DNA of 64,000 nucleotides from Exiguobacterium sp. 9-2 (GTDB lineage: Bacteria > Bacillota > Bacilli > Exiguobacteriales > Exiguobacteriaceae), in NCBI RefSeq assembly GCF_036287235.1, contig NZ_CP142850.1, forward strand, positions 1,080,001-1,144,000, written 5' to 3'. Of this stretch, positions 34,578-44,026 are shown piece after piece (position 1 is the stretch's first letter; every line of letters begins with the position of its first letter). Made by a program: the position numbers and the translations under genes. The notes beneath the pieces were generated by a model, which saw only the letters and a program-made list of their open reading frames with translations, did not search any database and was not told the origin of the DNA.

Positions 34578-35202
34578 CTTACAATCTGAAAATAAAGAGC
34601 AAGAGCAAGAGCAAGAGCAAGAGCAAGAGCAAGAGCAAGAGCAAGAGCAAGAGCAAGATGAATATAATTCCTCGAAGATTCTTACCAATTTAAATTCAAT
34701 TATAGATGGAAAAACCATTGAAGAATCAGTTGGAACTAAATATTATCGTGACGTTCGAGAGTGCCTTGATATTCTTGACATTGATCATAAGGTTACCGCT
34801 ATAGGTATCTTAGGGAGAGCTTTAGAACTTTGTACAAAGGAATATTTTGAAACCCTAATTAAAACAAAATCATCTTTTCAACAAAACACTGGTAACCATA
34901 GCATTAAGAAAATTAGAGAGATATTTTGTGGAAAGAATAGTAAACAAGATGATCGACTAAAGCTATTATTAAATCAACAATCATTTAGCAAGAACTCATA
35001 CACATATAGGTTAAAGAGGCCACTTTTAAATAAAAGAATTTACAATCTTTTGGATTCGATTAGAGACGCGAGAAATAAGGCATTTCATGGTTGTTCAAAT
35101 GAAGAGTATGAAGAATTACATAATGAAGCCGACTGGTTAATAGAAGGTGGGCTAAGAACACTAATTGAATTAATAAAAGAAATTGATAAGAGTGGCCGAT
35201 GA
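34567..35202 (+). CDS. Island operon gene C: HEPN-domain protein with Glu-Gln repeat
   Basis: 211 residues. A short leader MMSNLQSENK is followed by ten exact Glu-Gln pairs encoded by ten GAGCAA repeats, then a helical domain. Near the end, IRDARNKAFHGCSNEEYEEL contains R169-N-K-A-F-H174, matching the RNxxxH active-site motif of HEPN nucleases, with helices before and after as in HEPN/DUF4145-like proteins. The likely activity is RNA cleavage as a toxin or defence effector (inference). The start at 34567 after GTGAGGA overlaps the end of gene B by 11 bases. Confidence 0.82.
   Translation: MMSNLQSENKEQEQEQEQEQEQEQEQEQEQDEYNSSKILTNLNSIIDGKTIEESVGTKYYRDVRECLDILDIDHKVTAIGILGRALELCTKEYFETLIKTKSSFQQNTGNHSIKKIREIFCGKNSKQDDRLKLLLNQQSFSKNSYTYRLKRPLLNKRIYNLLDSIRDARNKAFHGCSNEEYEELHNEADWLIEGGLRTLIELIKEIDKSGR
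34597..34656 (+). repeat. Hexanucleotide tandem repeat (GAGCAA)x10
   Basis: Ten perfect copies within gene C, coding for (Glu-Gln)10. Because the unit is six bases, slippage changes linker length without breaking the frame. Confidence 0.97.
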
Positions 35203-35315
35203 AATCTTTGTGATGTCAAGTGATTCTCTAGAACTATTTTTATTTAGTGGATTTCTTGATAAATGAACGGCATGATATATTAATATCTTCTGAAAAAGCG
35301 TTAAATCTTGATGCC

Positions 35316-36356
35316 TGAACTGAACCCCGAATGATAGACACTTGAAAAAAGTGCATCATTTGGGATTTTTCGTGTGGATACCAATCGCTATAATGAACCT
35401 ATTCATTCAGACGGGAGAAACAAACATGAGTAAAATCACCTTCACTATGACTCAAATCAACCAAATCGAAGAAAATCCGAATGTCGCTTCAGTATCAGAG
35501 CTCTCGATCCAGTACACCGCCGAGTCCAAGGTCAAGTCTGTACGTGAGAATATGGAGGGAAAGTGATTTCAACAAATCTTCATGGAGACCGGATTCGACC
35601 TGACGATGATCGGGAAATGAAAAGCGCAGTCCGCGTCGAATCGCTGGCGGCAAACGTTTCGAAAAGACGGAGAGGAGGGTCTCCGAAATGATACACGTGG
35701 AAAGGCTCTGGGAGGCAGACGGACGAGTCGATGGAGAGACGATTGGCGAAGGAAGAGGTACAGATCAAATACATGACGGCAGAGAACGAACTCTTAAAAA
35801 AGCTAGAAAAGTTAGAAGGGCAGGCGAAACGTACGAACTGATACTAGTAGAGAAATATCAAGTCATCAACACCGTCATCCGCATCGCATAGCTTAAGAAT
35901 CTCGTCCGCCCACTACGCTACCCTCGGTTTTCTGATCAACCATAAACAGATTTTACGACTGATGCGCAAATATAACATCGTGACCAATACACCTACCTCC
36001 CCATCGCCTCCGTGTCTTGTTTGAAGGACGTCGCCACACGCGAGATCTTGGCACACCAATTGTCCACGGGTCTTCACATAGACCTCGTCTTTCAGACGAT
36101 GAAAAAGCTCGAAGAGCATCTCCAAGTGAATCGACATCCCGAGGAGATGATTCATTCGGACTATGTCATCAACCGTTCGTGCGGGTCAATCGAGGAGGTC
36201 CGAGAGATCGTCGGGGATTACATCAGCTATTACAACTGCCAGCACGATCAATGAAACCTAAAAAAGATGACCCCGAAACAATATCGGTACCGCCTGATCG
36301 CAGAATAGAAAACTTGGTCTTTTTATTAAACTGTCCATTTTACAGGGGCCAGTTCA
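35316..36356 (+). mobile_element. IS3-family (IS150-like) element, copy 2, internally deleted
   Basis: Same ends and orientation as copy 1 (left TGAACTGAACCCCGAATGATAGACA, right end CAGTTCA at 36350-36356). The first 300 bases are nearly identical to copy 1, including the TGA that truncates orfA (35564-35566). It retains parts of orfA/orfB missing from copy 1 (KYQVINTVIR, FLINHKQILRLMRKYNI) but lacks the segment with the second Asp and the Glu of the DDE triad. Not autonomous. With copy 1 it brackets the three-gene operon like a composite transposon. Confidence 0.8.
36012..36254 (+). pseudogene. IS3-family transposase orfB remnant (copy 2)
   Basis: Translates as CLKDVATREILAHQLSTGLHIDLVFQTMKKLEEHL, the middle of the IS3 OrfB core, then jumps by deletion from EEMIHSD to NRSCGSIEEVREIVGDYISYYNC. 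The catalytic acidic residues are lost. Confidence 0.75.
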
Positions 36357-36516
36357 TGTTTTGGTCGTGGGTAGAAATAATAACACCCATAAAGTACCCG
36401 CAATACACCCACATAAAATAAATACATCATGAAAAGTAATGAATTTTAAGAGTAGGAAAATACTGATTTTCCGGGTTTTTTTAAAACTATTGTAATCTTA
36501 AAAAGGAAGAAGTATA

Positions 36517-36570
36517 TTCCGGAAGCAAGTCACGGAATGGGAACGCGATCAGTACATGGTCTTGTTCTAA
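36517..36570 (+). repeat. Right attachment repeat (attR-like), copy of the glnA 3' end
   Basis: 54 bases equal to the glnA terminus with two mismatches near its start; identical to 29954-29995 over 36529-36570. Confidence 0.85.
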
Positions 36571-36578
36571 TCCAACTC

Positions 36579-36617
36579 AAGCACTTCTGGACTTTTGTCT
36601 GGAAGTGCTTTTTTCAT
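36579..36617 (+). terminator. Terminator beyond the right repeat (original glnA terminator)
   Basis: AAGCACTTC / GAAGTGCTT stem with inner weak pairing, followed by TTTTTC. Its place directly after the glnA-end copy suggests that it terminated glnA before insertion. Confidence 0.8.
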
Positions 36618-36686
36618 GTCGTCGACAGGAATTGAGTCAAGGATATGGAAAGATACAAGAGTACAAAGAAAGGGAGACGATACATC

Positions 36687-36923
36687 ATGAAAAAAGGATA
36701 TGAAGGCAAAGAGATCACGGTCTATTTTGATTCGGAAGTCTGCATTCATTCCGGTCATTGTGTACGAAGTCTACCGACCGTCTTTGATGTCAGACGGCGT
36801 CCGTGGATTGAAGCGGACGGGGCGCCGGTGGAAGACGTCATGCGCGTCGTCGATGGTTGTCCAAGCGGCGCCTTATCTTACGAACGGAGGGAAGCAAATG
36901 GAGCTGAAACGAGCGGAACGTAA
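36687..36923 (+). CDS. yjdI: (4Fe-4S) mono-cluster protein, YjdI family
   Basis: 78-residue iron-sulphur protein. CIHSGHCVRSLPTVFD and the later DGCPSGAL provide the cysteines of the divergent ferredoxin domain (Fer4_19) seen in E. coli YjdI. Function is unknown; it is regularly paired with a small GNAT protein, as here. The open frame starts earlier, but AGGGAGA precedes the ATG at 36687. Overlaps the next gene by 26 bases. Confidence 0.85.
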   Translation: MKKGYEGKEITVYFDSEVCIHSGHCVRSLPTVFDVRRRPWIEADGAPVEDVMRVVDGCPSGALSYERREANGAETSGT

Positions 36924-37173
36924 AATCGAAGCCCATCAGGAAGGTGAAGTGATTGGAGAAATCACTTACAGCGATACGAACAACGGCATGTGGATCATCG
37001 ATCACACGTATGTTGATCCCGCGCACCGGAACCAACAGATTGGGGAACAACTCGTTGCCGAGATCGTCAACTGGGCACGGGAAGCAAACGTCAAGCTACT
37101 GCCGTTATGTCCGTTTGCGAAAAAAGAGTTCGAACATCAATCGGATTATCAGGACGTACAAGCAAATACGTGA
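36898..37173 (+). CDS. yjdJ: Small GNAT-family N-acetyltransferase-like protein (YjdJ type)
   Basis: 91 residues: a minimal GNAT fold with ITYSDTNNGMWIIDHTYVDPAHRNQQIGEQLVAEIVNWARE, where RNQQIG is the acetyl-CoA loop, and LLPLCPFAKKEFEHQSDY, the typical C-terminal motif of COG2388. Acceptor unknown. Start after GGAGGG inside the preceding gene, so translation is coupled. Confidence 0.87.
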   Translation: MELKRAERKIEAHQEGEVIGEITYSDTNNGMWIIDHTYVDPAHRNQQIGEQLVAEIVNWAREANVKLLPLCPFAKKEFEHQSDYQDVQANT

Positions 37174-37177
37174 TCAC

Positions 37178-37219
37178 AAAAATCTCCTCCGGTCTCTCAA
37201 GACTAGAGGAGATTTTTTC
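37178..37219 (+). terminator. Terminator after yjdI-yjdJ
   Basis: AATCTCCTC / GAGGAGATT stem followed by TTTTTC. Confidence 0.85.
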
Positions 37220-37222
37220 GAG

Positions 37223-37399
37223 TCATTGTTTGTGATCTCTGACTTTCATTTTGCGAGAAACAACCATCGCACCGAAATAGGCGATGACGTACAACACGAC
37301 CAGTCCTTGTTTTAGCATATAAGGTAGATCCATTTGATTCACAAGTAGAAAACTAGCGCACAATAAAATTAAAAAGGGTATTAGCCACTTGTTCGGCAC
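37223..37399 (-). CDS. Small two-helix membrane protein, unknown
   Basis: 58-residue protein with GTG start, read as MPNKWLIPFLILLCASFLL...LKQGLVVLYVIAYFGAMVV and a basic tail KVRDHKQ: two membrane helices (about 4-20 and 30-48). A very good ribosome site (GAAGGAGGTG) supports it. I recognise no family. Confidence 0.65.
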   Translation of the reverse strand: MPNKWLIPFLILLCASFLLVNQMDLPYMLKQGLVVLYVIAYFGAMVVSRKMKVRDHKQ

Positions 37400-37486
37400 A
37401 TCAGCACCTCCTTCACTATCTATGTATTTCTATTTTAAGGATAACACAAAATATTTACCGGAATATGTTAAAGATGAATAACTTGC

Positions 37487-37813
37487 TTACAGATAAATCC
37501 TTAGAAACGCCATCGTGACGACACCGGTGATGACCGTCCAAGAAAGACTTTTACTGAAAATCGCGACTGCCATCGTCGGTAGGGCGGCGAAGACATGAAG
37601 CGTCGAAATCGTCGGGAACGCGTTGTCTTGCGCGATAAGTAAATTTTGAAAGAAGAGGGCGCCAAGCAGGCAGACGGGAATGAACGAGAGCCATTCCGTT
37701 ACGAGGCGCGGTAACGTCAGTCCATGAAGGACGAGAAACGGTAAGATACGTGGAATCCAAGTGACGAGTCCACAAGCTAAAAAGAGACCGATTAATTCTG
37801 GGCGGATTTCCAT
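37487..37813 (-). CDS. azlD: AzlD-family branched-chain amino acid exporter subunit
   Basis: 108-residue hydrophobic protein with about four helices (LIGLFLACGLVTWIPRILPFLVL, FIPVCLLGALFFQNLLI, LHVFAALPTMAVAIFS, WTVITGVVTMAFLRIYL), the small partner of AzlC in the LIV-E exporter family. It overlaps azlC by 22 bases. Specific substrate not determinable. Confidence 0.9.
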   Translation of the reverse strand: MEIRPELIGLFLACGLVTWIPRILPFLVLHGLTLPRLVTEWLSFIPVCLLGALFFQNLLIAQDNAFPTISTLHVFAALPTMAVAIFSKSLSWTVITGVVTMAFLRIYL

Positions 37814-38493
37814 CGTGTGATCACGACTCCTATGCTAGCGCCACCGAGTGTCGCGCAAAGAACGGCGACTTCCGCAGAAAAGTAGCGCATGGTGATGTAA
37901 AGCAAAAGTAAGACGATCAATAAGAGGCAACTATTCACGACAATACGGGTACGTTCTCCTTCAAATTGTAAGTACAATAAACCGATGAACATCGCCGTCA
38001 GAGCAAAGTCGAGACCGAAGCGCTCGGGATCAGGAAACCAGCTACCGACAAGTGCACCGAGAACGGTTGCGATAATCCAGCTAAGATACGCAGTCAGATT
38101 TAAGCCATGCATGAAGGATGGGGAGATCTTCCCTTTTTGCGCAGTATTCATTGCGACCGCAAACGATTCATCTGTCAGTAACGTCCCGGTACCGAGTCGA
38201 TCACGAAGGTGGCGTGTCTCGACGTGCGGAGCGAGCGTCAGACTCATTAACAAGTGCCTGAGATTGACGATGAATGTCGTCAGAATGATGGCAGAGGCGG
38301 GGCTATTCAACAGCAAGAGACTCGTGATGATGAATTGAGCGGCGCCGGCATAGATGAAGACGGACATGAATCCGACTTCAAGAGGGGATAAGCCGGAGGC
38401 ACGACCGACGATCCCTGCGGAAAAGCCGATGCCGATATAGCCAAGGACGGTGGGTAGACAGGCGCGGACACCTGCTTGAAAGGCTGATGACAT
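37792..38493 (-). CDS. azlC: AzlC-family branched-chain amino acid exporter subunit
   Basis: 233-residue membrane protein with family motifs YIGIGFSAGIVGRASGLSPLE, FIYAGAAQFI and NLRHLLMS, typical of AzlC, which with AzlD exports branched-chain amino acids. The open frame extends to 38547 but AGGAGG precedes the ATG at 38493. Confidence 0.92.
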   Translation of the reverse strand: MSSAFQAGVRACLPTVLGYIGIGFSAGIVGRASGLSPLEVGFMSVFIYAGAAQFIITSLLLLNSPASAIILTTFIVNLRHLLMSLTLAPHVETRHLRDRLGTGTLLTDESFAVAMNTAQKGKISPSFMHGLNLTAYLSWIIATVLGALVGSWFPDPERFGLDFALTAMFIGLLYLQFEGERTRIVVNSCLLLIVLLLLYITMRYFSAEVAVLCATLGGASIGVVITRWKSAQN

Positions 38494-38647
38494 TTGATTC
38501 CTCCTCTTTTTTAAGAGCATAGCATTCGTGCGGTATATCGTCACCAACTGGTCAATATTTTCATCATTTTTTTCGACATACTCGACTTGATTTGGTGGTA
38601 AAGAGTAAGTGGTACGGCAAAATCAGTTAGGTAAAGGAGCGTTTTTC

Positions 38648-39616
38648 ATGCACAAATTAATGAAAGATTCAAACCGGTTCGTTTCAGACATGGTCGACGG
38701 ACTCGTACTTGCTCACCCTGATTTGTATAAAAAAGTCGAAGGTGTTAACGTCGTTGCGCGGAAAGTACCACTGGACGGAAAAGTCGGTCTTGTCTCTGGT
38801 GGGGGAAGCGGTCACGAACCGGCACACGCTGGATTCGTCGGGGACGGTATGCTTGCTGCGGCTGTTTGTGGGGAAGTGTTCACTTCACCGACACCCGATA
38901 TGGTGCTTGAAGGCATCAAGGCAGCTCATGGGGGAAAAGGTGTCCTACTCGTCGTCAAGAACTATTCAGGTGACGTCATGAACTTCGATATGGCGAAGGA
39001 ACTTGCTGAACTCGAGGATATTGAAGTTGATACGGTCGTCGTTAATGATGACATCGCGATCAAAAAGGAAGAGGATCGTCGTGGGGTCGCAGGAACCGTC
39101 TTCGTCCATAAGATTGCCGGTGCTGCAGCGGCAGAAGGAAAATCACTAAGTGAAGTCAAAGCAGTTGCGGAAAAAGTCATCAAGGGCGTTCGTTCGATTG
39201 GAATGGCACTCTCACCATGTTACATGCCGGAGAGCGGCAAGCCAGGCTTTGAGTTGCATGATGACGAGATGGAGATCGGAATCGGGATCCACGGTGAAAA
39301 AGGACTTGAACGAAAAGCAGTCGCTTCCGTTGATGCGATCGTCAAAGAGTTGCTCGATCGTTTGACGAAAGAAGTACCAGACAAAAAAGTCGCCGTCATG
39401 GTGAATGGGATGGGCGGAACACCAGAATCCGAACTGTACATCACGTATAAATATGTCGCGGAAGAACTTGAGGCGCATGGTTACGAGATTGCCCGCTCAT
39501 TCGTTGGAAACTATATGACATCGCTTGAGATGCACGGGTTCTCAATCACGCTCTTACCAGTGGATGATGAACTGCTCGGATATCTCGATGCAGAAACGAA
39601 AGCGATTGGATTCTAA
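38648..39616 (+). CDS. dhaK: Dihydroxyacetone kinase subunit DhaK
   Basis: Binds dihydroxyacetone covalently for PTS-dependent phosphorylation. 322 residues. The Gly-rich VSGGGSGHEPAHAGFVGDGML and the substrate histidine in GIGIHGEKG (about H215) are diagnostic. The start at 38648 follows AAAGGAG; the open frame extends 13 codons upstream. First gene of dhaK-dhaL-dhaM, which sits beside glycerol genes. Confidence 0.95.
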   Translation: MHKLMKDSNRFVSDMVDGLVLAHPDLYKKVEGVNVVARKVPLDGKVGLVSGGGSGHEPAHAGFVGDGMLAAAVCGEVFTSPTPDMVLEGIKAAHGGKGVLLVVKNYSGDVMNFDMAKELAELEDIEVDTVVVNDDIAIKKEEDRRGVAGTVFVHKIAGAAAAEGKSLSEVKAVAEKVIKGVRSIGMALSPCYMPESGKPGFELHDDEMEIGIGIHGEKGLERKAVASVDAIVKELLDRLTKEVPDKKVAVMVNGMGGTPESELYITYKYVAEELEAHGYEIARSFVGNYMTSLEMHGFSITLLPVDDELLGYLDAETKAIGF

Positions 39617-39640
39617 TTCAAATAAACGGGGTGTAAAAAC

Positions 39641-40243
39641 ATGAAGTTGACGACGGAACAGTTGCAAAGCGCGCTCCTCAAAGCAGCGGAACAGATCGAA
39701 CAGCATAAGGATGAATTGACGGACCTTGACCGGGAAATTGGTGATGGAGATCATGGAATTAACATGTCGCGTGGCTTCCAAGCAGTCCAGAAGACGCTAG
39801 AAGAACACGGCGAATATGAGGATTTAGGAGCTTTATCCAAAGAAGTCGGGATGACGCTGATCAAAACGATTGGTGGGGCATCCGGTCCTTTATACGGGAC
39901 AGCATTCGTTAAGTTCGCCGGTGCATTCAAAGGGAAAACAGAAGTCGAAGGTGCGGATCTTGCAGACGCTTTCCGCGAAGCGACGGAAGGGATCAAATCG
40001 CGTGGGAAATCGGAATTCGGTCAAAAGACGATGGTTGATATCTGGACACCGTTCCAAGAAGCGCTCTCGCAAGAAGGGGACTTGAAAGCGGCAATCGATC
40101 AAGCACTTGCTGATACAAAAGCGCGTATCGCAACGAAAGGGCGCGCGTCCTACTTCGGTGAAGCGACGGAAGGCGTACAGGACCCAGGTAGTTTATCGAG
40201 TGCTTTGCTACTCAACGAAATTGCGGAGGTGCTTCATGGTTAA
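39641..40243 (+). CDS. dhaL: Dihydroxyacetone kinase subunit DhaL (ADP-binding)
   Basis: 200 residues. Acidic metal-binding motif TDLDREIGDGDHGINMSRG and the Gly/Ser-rich TIGGASGPLYGTAF are the ADP/Mg site of DhaL, which carries a permanently bound nucleotide and transfers phosphate from DhaM to dihydroxyacetone on DhaK. Start after ACGGGGTG; overlaps dhaM by 8 bases. Confidence 0.95.
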   Translation: MKLTTEQLQSALLKAAEQIEQHKDELTDLDREIGDGDHGINMSRGFQAVQKTLEEHGEYEDLGALSKEVGMTLIKTIGGASGPLYGTAFVKFAGAFKGKTEVEGADLADAFREATEGIKSRGKSEFGQKTMVDIWTPFQEALSQEGDLKAAIDQALADTKARIATKGRASYFGEATEGVQDPGSLSSALLLNEIAEVLHG

Positions 40244-40604
40244 TCTTGTACTTGTTTCTCATAGTGAAAAACTCGCGGCTGGACTGAAAGAACTGTTGGC
40301 AGAGATGGCACCGGATACGCCAGTCTTAGTAGCAGCCGGTCTTGAAGATGGTAGCATTGGAACGGACGCGACACGAATCGAAGAAACACTGAATACACTA
40401 GACGACGATGGAGTCGTCTTAACGGATATTGGTTCTGCGACGATGAACACGGAACTAGCACTTGAATTATACAGTGGCGAACGGACGGTACGTTTTATCG
40501 ACGCACCACTCGTCGAAGGTGCTTTTCTAGCAGCTGTTTTAAGTGGACAGTCGAAATCCGTCGATGAGATTGAAGACGGATTAAAAAATGAGTTTGGCAA
40601 ATAA
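40236..40604 (+). CDS. dhaM: Dihydroxyacetone kinase phosphoryl donor DhaM (EIIA-man type)
   Basis: 122-residue single-domain DhaM of the mannose-EIIA fold. The phosphorylated histidine is His9 in LVSHSEKLA; GTDATRIEETL and DIGSATMNTELAL are family segments. It lacks the extra HPr/EI domains of E. coli DhaM, as usual in Bacillota. The start ATG follows GGAGGTG inside dhaL. Confidence 0.95.
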   Translation: MVNLVLVSHSEKLAAGLKELLAEMAPDTPVLVAAGLEDGSIGTDATRIEETLNTLDDDGVVLTDIGSATMNTELALELYSGERTVRFIDAPLVEGAFLAAVLSGQSKSVDEIEDGLKNEFGK

Positions 40605-40607
40605 GTA

Positions 40608-40645
40608 ATAAATCCCCCATTGCGAATAGGCGAGGGGGATTTATT
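40608..40645 (+). terminator. Terminator after dhaKLM
   Basis: AAATCCCCC / GGGGGATTT stem followed by ATTTC. Confidence 0.82.
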
Positions 40646-40691
40646 TCAATTACTTCTATTCATATTAAAACTTAGTAGAGACTCTCATGAA

Positions 40692-41012
40692 TCAAAACGA
40701 CCGGAGCCACTCTTCTAACCACTCTCTAGGTAAGCAAACTGTAGCTAAATCAAGTGTTTGTAATGCATCCAAAGAATACGTGTTATAAAGATAGAGATCC
40801 CATTGTGCATCGATATCGTTTGCTACTTCAGTCGCTTGTTCACTTAATGGATAAGTTCCACGTCCGTCAGTTGCAAGATGATAATAATCATTATGGTAGA
40901 CATTGATCATATACCGGTAACACCAATCTGCCAGTTCTTCATGCGTGATGTTGCCATCAAGCGCGAACTGAATGTATTCTTTTAGCTGTTGATCAGAATA
41001 AATGGTATTCAT
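40692..41012 (-). CDS. Hypothetical protein
   Basis: 106-residue acidic, Tyr/Leu-rich soluble protein (NTIYSDQQLKEYIQFALDG...ELADWCYRYM; SEQATEVANDIDAQWDLYLY). I recognise no family with confidence. The ATG at 41012 has GAGGTG upstream; the open frame runs 12 codons further. Single gene between two terminators. Confidence 0.6.
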   Translation of the reverse strand: MNTIYSDQQLKEYIQFALDGNITHEELADWCYRYMINVYHNDYYHLATDGRGTYPLSEQATEVANDIDAQWDLYLYNTYSLDALQTLDLATVCLPREWLEEWLRSF

Positions 41013-41045
41013 GAGGCACCTCACGCTATATTTTCTATAAGATAT

Positions 41046-41083
41046 CAAAAACCCGGTCCCTCTGTAAAAGGGATCGGGTTATT
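41046..41083 (-). terminator. Terminator after glpK
   Basis: AACCCGATCCCTTTTACAGAG / GGACCGGGTT region on the minus strand followed by TTTTTG. Confidence 0.82.
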
Positions 41084-41090
41084 AATTAAC

Positions 41091-43338
<2,248 letters not shown>

Positions 43339-43386
43339 GCAAAAACCCTCCCTTTGGATTAAAGCAAATAATGGTCTTTCTACTTT

Positions 43387-43415
43387 AAATTACTCCGATT
43401 TGATAACGTTTTCAA
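43387..43415 (-). promoter_or_regulatory. Promoter of glpFK overlapped by a CcpA cre site
   Basis: Minus strand TTGAAA (43415-43410), 17 bases, TAATTT (43392-43387). TTGATAACGTTTTCAA at 43400-43415 matches the cre consensus WTGNNARCGNWWWCAW at every position and covers the -35 box and spacer, so CcpA should block transcription when glucose is present. Confidence 0.82.
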
Positions 43416-43490
43416 TACATATAATTGAAATATAGGAATGGAAATTTTTTATTTTAATGTTTAAAGATACGGAAAATTGGATAAGAAAAC

Positions 43491-43529
43491 ACCTCGTCTT
43501 GCCTGCAAGCAAGCAAAAGAGGTGTTAAC
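43491..43529 (-). terminator. Terminator after the DUF2227-type gene
   Basis: AACACCTC / GAGGTGTT stem with an inner CTTGC/GCAAG pairing, followed on the minus strand by TTC. Confidence 0.7.
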
Positions 43530-43995
43530 GACGACGCTTTTTTCTTTTTTTAGGTCGAAACCAACTACTGGAATAATCTAGTAGGATATGAATTGTACTC
43601 GCCACCATGATACCAATGACAAAAGCGGGTAGGGAAGCGAACCAGGAATCAATGGTCTCTGACGCGATGACTTGAAAATACAAGCTGAGAAATAATAAGG
43701 GAATCACAAGTGCAGCACTATAAAGGAGTCGGATGACATCCCCAATGATCAATCCGTGTGACCAGATCGAGCGGTGGGGCATGATCTTCACATAAGGCAT
43801 CCACAGGACTCGAAATGGTCCAAAGCGATAATACGGTTCTGACTTTAAATCGAGGTCAGGTGACAACCAAAGCGTACCGACAGCGATACCGATGGCAGTC
43901 GGTAACCAATCCGTTTGTTGCGTTGCGACCGAATACGCAACGTAACCCGTCAGTGCGACGGTATTGACGGTATCATGTACATTTCCTGAAGGCAT
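43525..43995 (-). CDS. Metal-binding membrane protein, DUF2227 type
   Basis: 156 residues. It begins MPSGNVHDTVN, the conserved start of this family, and contains SPDLDLKSEPYYRFG and PHRSIWSHGLIIG, whose His/Asp residues recall membrane-bound metal-dependent hydrolases (YdjM/DUF457 relatives). Several helices; basic tail KKRKKRRR. Function unknown. It follows lexA, and its GGAGG ribosome site lies upstream of a terminator-like hairpin located just before the ATG; folding of the hairpin leaves 7 bases between the ribosome site and start. Confidence 0.8.
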   Translation of the reverse strand: MPSGNVHDTVNTVALTGYVAYSVATQQTDWLPTAIGIAVGTLWLSPDLDLKSEPYYRFGPFRVLWMPYVKIMPHRSIWSHGLIIGDVIRLLYSAALVIPLLFLSLYFQVIASETIDSWFASLPAFVIGIMVASTIHILLDYSSSWFRPKKRKKRRR

Positions 43996-43996
43996 G

Positions 43997-44020
43997 AAAA
44001 AAGACCAGTCGTAACTGGTC
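43997..44020 (-). terminator. lexA terminator lying between the SD and start codon of the next gene
   Basis: GACCAGT-TACG-ACTGGTC hairpin plus TTTTTT on the minus strand, immediately after GGAGG (44025-44021) and one base before the next ATG (43995). Confidence 0.85.
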
Positions 44021-44026
44021 CCTCCG

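Larger units (their letters stand above)
29942..36570. mobile_element. Integrated genomic island at the 3' end of glnA (about 6.6 kb)
   Basis: Bounded by a 54-base direct repeat of the glnA 3' end. Directly inside the left repeat lies a decayed integrase, the usual arrangement for integrase-mediated elements. The body holds an IS3-family orfB fragment, two internally deleted IS3-family copies in the same orientation, and a three-gene AT-rich operon between them. Base composition of the cargo (far more A+T than glnA) marks it as acquired. With the integrase broken, the island is probably no longer able to excise unaided. Confidence 0.8.

Noticed and set aside
34597-34656. GAGCAA repeat as an on/off phase-variation switch
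   Set aside because: The unit is a multiple of three bases, so slippage cannot shift the frame.
32495-35202. Assignment of the island operon to BREX because the ATPase P-loop region resembles BREX ATPases
   Set aside because: No BrxA/BrxB, methyltransferase (PglX), PglZ or Lon-like gene is present, and the operon is complete in itself between the IS copies.
31312-36356. Target-site duplications flanking the IS copies or the whole bracket
   Set aside because: The 3-4 bases on either side of each copy, and of the composite, do not match.
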